Part shown: positions 62,937 through 64,000 of the stretch, in pieces | Layout: the number at the start of each line of letters is the position of its first letter | How positions within the stretch are numbered: the stretch's first letter is position 1 | From: Nannochloropsis oceanica | Lineage: Eukaryota; Sar; Eustigmatophyceae; Eustigmatales; Monodopsidaceae | Assembly (NCBI GenBank): GCA_004519485.1 | Contig: CP038132.1 | Coordinates: forward strand, 553,001 to 617,000 | Direction of reading: 5' to 3' | DNA length: 64,000 nt | Notes under the pieces: generated by a model | Seen by the model: only the letters and a program-made list of their open reading frames with translations | Databases searched by the model: none | Told to the model about the DNA's origin: nothing | Position numbers and translations under genes: made by a program

Positions 62937-64000
62937 GGCTACTGCTAGGCTTGGACGCGATGACGAAGAGTGCGAGTCGGAAATGTAGGCAGCTGGGAGC
63001 TGGGAGAAGGACACTCACTCTTCAGTTACAAAAAGAGAATGCGGGGAAGACGATGAGACAGGACTGACTACAGATATACGTGGCGCAGAACTGACACATC
63101 CTCCATCTTGCCACTCTTGCTGTGCTGTTGCTGGTTTCAATTCAAATTTGTGGTTATATTTGGCTGCTGTCGCTGCGAGGGTTTGTATATGGACAGGTAT
63201 GCACACTGTGTCTTCTATGGACAATTTTTTCACCGCTGACTGATTCCACTTGCTTCGCTGCTAAAAAATGGCAAACAGTAGCGAATATGATATGTGATAT
63301 GTGGGTGTAGGGAGAGAGGAGGGCAGGGAACGAGGGGGCGATGAGGCATCCGAGATATTTTGCACAGCATGATCACTCCTCACAACACTTGAAAACAATT
63401 ACGCATCCACCGCACAATTTGAAACACATCACACACATACGAAAGCACTGTGCAAGTGACATCTAACTGTGCCTAAATGCATAATGACGGCCCCACCAGC
63501 CTACAAAACCCCATCGGTTTAGATTGGCTCGCCTCCCGCGCGAAGGAGTCATTTTTCGGCTTTGGGGCAAATTCTGACAATAAGTCCCAGCGTATGCACA
63601 ACACACATCACCTAAAACTTTCACACTCTATTGTTCTTATCTTGTAGGGGTATAGAAGCTCAGCTCCACACACGCCACCAGTTGACCGAGGGATGAGGGT
63701 ACTTGCCTTCAGACCACCGTTTCATGCCACTAGCACCCGTTTCCAAAGACACAAAACTCAACACCGCCTCGAAACTCTCCCTCTCCTACCTTGTGTGCCA
63801 GGTCAGAAACACTTGCCTGCTTGCACAGTCATCATGTGGCTAGATGCTTAGGGAGGGAGCTCCCTCCCTGAGGAGGAAACCCCTCCTGAGCTGCCATCTT
63901 GGAAACAACACAACACACACAGCCAAATCCCACCACCACCACTCCCCCACCCTCCTCTTGACTTACGTTGCGTTCCTTTGCGTGAAGTTGGCGCAGGGCA
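62937..64000. other. Right-end region without a confident gene
   Basis: It should contain the promoter of the armadillo gene. A minus frame at 63015-63233 (…VCIPVHIQTLAATAAKYNHK…) could be an upstream exon but lacks an ATG and a convincing join. At the very edge the minus strand shows CGCAAC|GTAAGT (63961-63969), a good donor, so a minus-strand gene may end an exon there. See also the candidate exon at 63477. Confidence 0.3.
63477..63647 (+). CDS. Candidate first exon of an unrecognised + strand gene
   Basis: An ATG at 63477 opens a 56-codon frame starting MHNDGPTSLQNPIGLDWLAS and continuing RAKESFFGFGANSDNKSQ. The first ~38 residues look like ordinary protein rather than low-complexity noise, and a GTATGC donor follows CAGC at about 63594. 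I could not find a matching acceptor with a clean frame. It may be the start of a gene that continues past the window, or chance. Confidence 0.2.
   Translation: MHNDGPTSLQNPIGLDWLASRAKESFFGFGANSDNKSQRMHNTHHLKLSHSIVLIL

Noticed and set aside
62937-63014. N-terminal extension of the armadillo protein to 63014
   Set aside because: The frame is open but has no ATG, and the sequence looks like a leader with CTCCCAG acceptor-like sites. The ATG at 62936 is preferred.
1-64000. Transposons, virus-like elements, CRISPR arrays, rRNA and tRNA genes
   Set aside because: I looked for reverse transcriptase, integrase, transposase and capsid motifs, long terminal or inverted repeats, regularly spaced repeats and tRNA-like boxes. 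Nothing convincing was found.

Overview
This is a gene-dense nuclear window from a eukaryote. About 23 protein genes lie on both strands. Several are split by short GT-AG introns (about 90 to 470 bases), and many proteins carry long homopolymeric Gln, Ala, Ser or Gly tracts. The best reading is a photosynthetic stramenopile (ochrophyte, perhaps eustigmatophyte-like). A BASS-type transporter starts with an ER signal peptide followed by a Phe after the likely cleavage site, the usual entry signal of heterokont plastids. There is also a kinetoplastid/heterokont-style three-domain NADH-fumarate reductase. A KIF3-type kinesin-2 suggests that the lineage has, or recently had, flagella. The taxonomic call is inference; I could not run a search.

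Layout. 1-5.6 kb: edge of a possible ankyrin protein (-), ribosomal protein eL18 (+, two exons) and a low-complexity basic/acidic protein (-). 6.1-11.5 kb: an uninterrupted XRN1 5'-3' exoribonuclease gene (-). 13-22 kb: BASS transporter, a five-exon SnoaL-like protein, the TFIIIC tau95/GTF3C5 subunit and an unknown low-complexity protein (all +). 22.9-25.8 kb: a BRCA1/BARD1-like RING...BRCT-BRCT protein (-), divergent from fumarate reductase (+, 26.2-30.0 kb). 30-44 kb: a run of + genes: sideroflexin, a seven-exon EF-hand membrane protein, a ZnT/CDF zinc transporter, a metallo-beta-lactamase-fold RNase Z-like protein and LETM1. 44.7-49.0 kb: bL25 ribosomal protein and kinesin-2 (-). 49.8-53.4 kb: an ING-family PHD protein and a PlsC-type acyltransferase (+). 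54-56.4 kb: a PUF60-like RRM protein whose frame breaks in a G homopolymer, and a small acidic nuclear-type protein (-). 57-59.2 kb: mitochondrial citrate synthase (+). 61-63 kb: an armadillo-repeat protein (-). The genes share no pathway as a set. Several act in mitochondria (citrate synthase, LETM1, sideroflexin and probably bL25), but I see no operon-like logic.

No tRNA, rRNA, CRISPR, virus-like element or recognisable transposon was found. The most unusual features are: (i) introns with GGGA-type purine runs after the donor and complementary CCCT runs before the acceptor; (ii) a decayed, in-frame duplicate of the last citrate synthase exon start with its own splice acceptor; (iii) a tandem duplication that doubles a candidate splice acceptor upstream of the zinc transporter; (iv) a flavinylation-type motif at the very N-terminus of the fumarate reductase; (v) the BRCA1-like protein with a Tudor-like module. 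Intron boundaries were placed by hand from GT/AG, reading frame and family alignment from memory, so transcript data should be preferred where they disagree.
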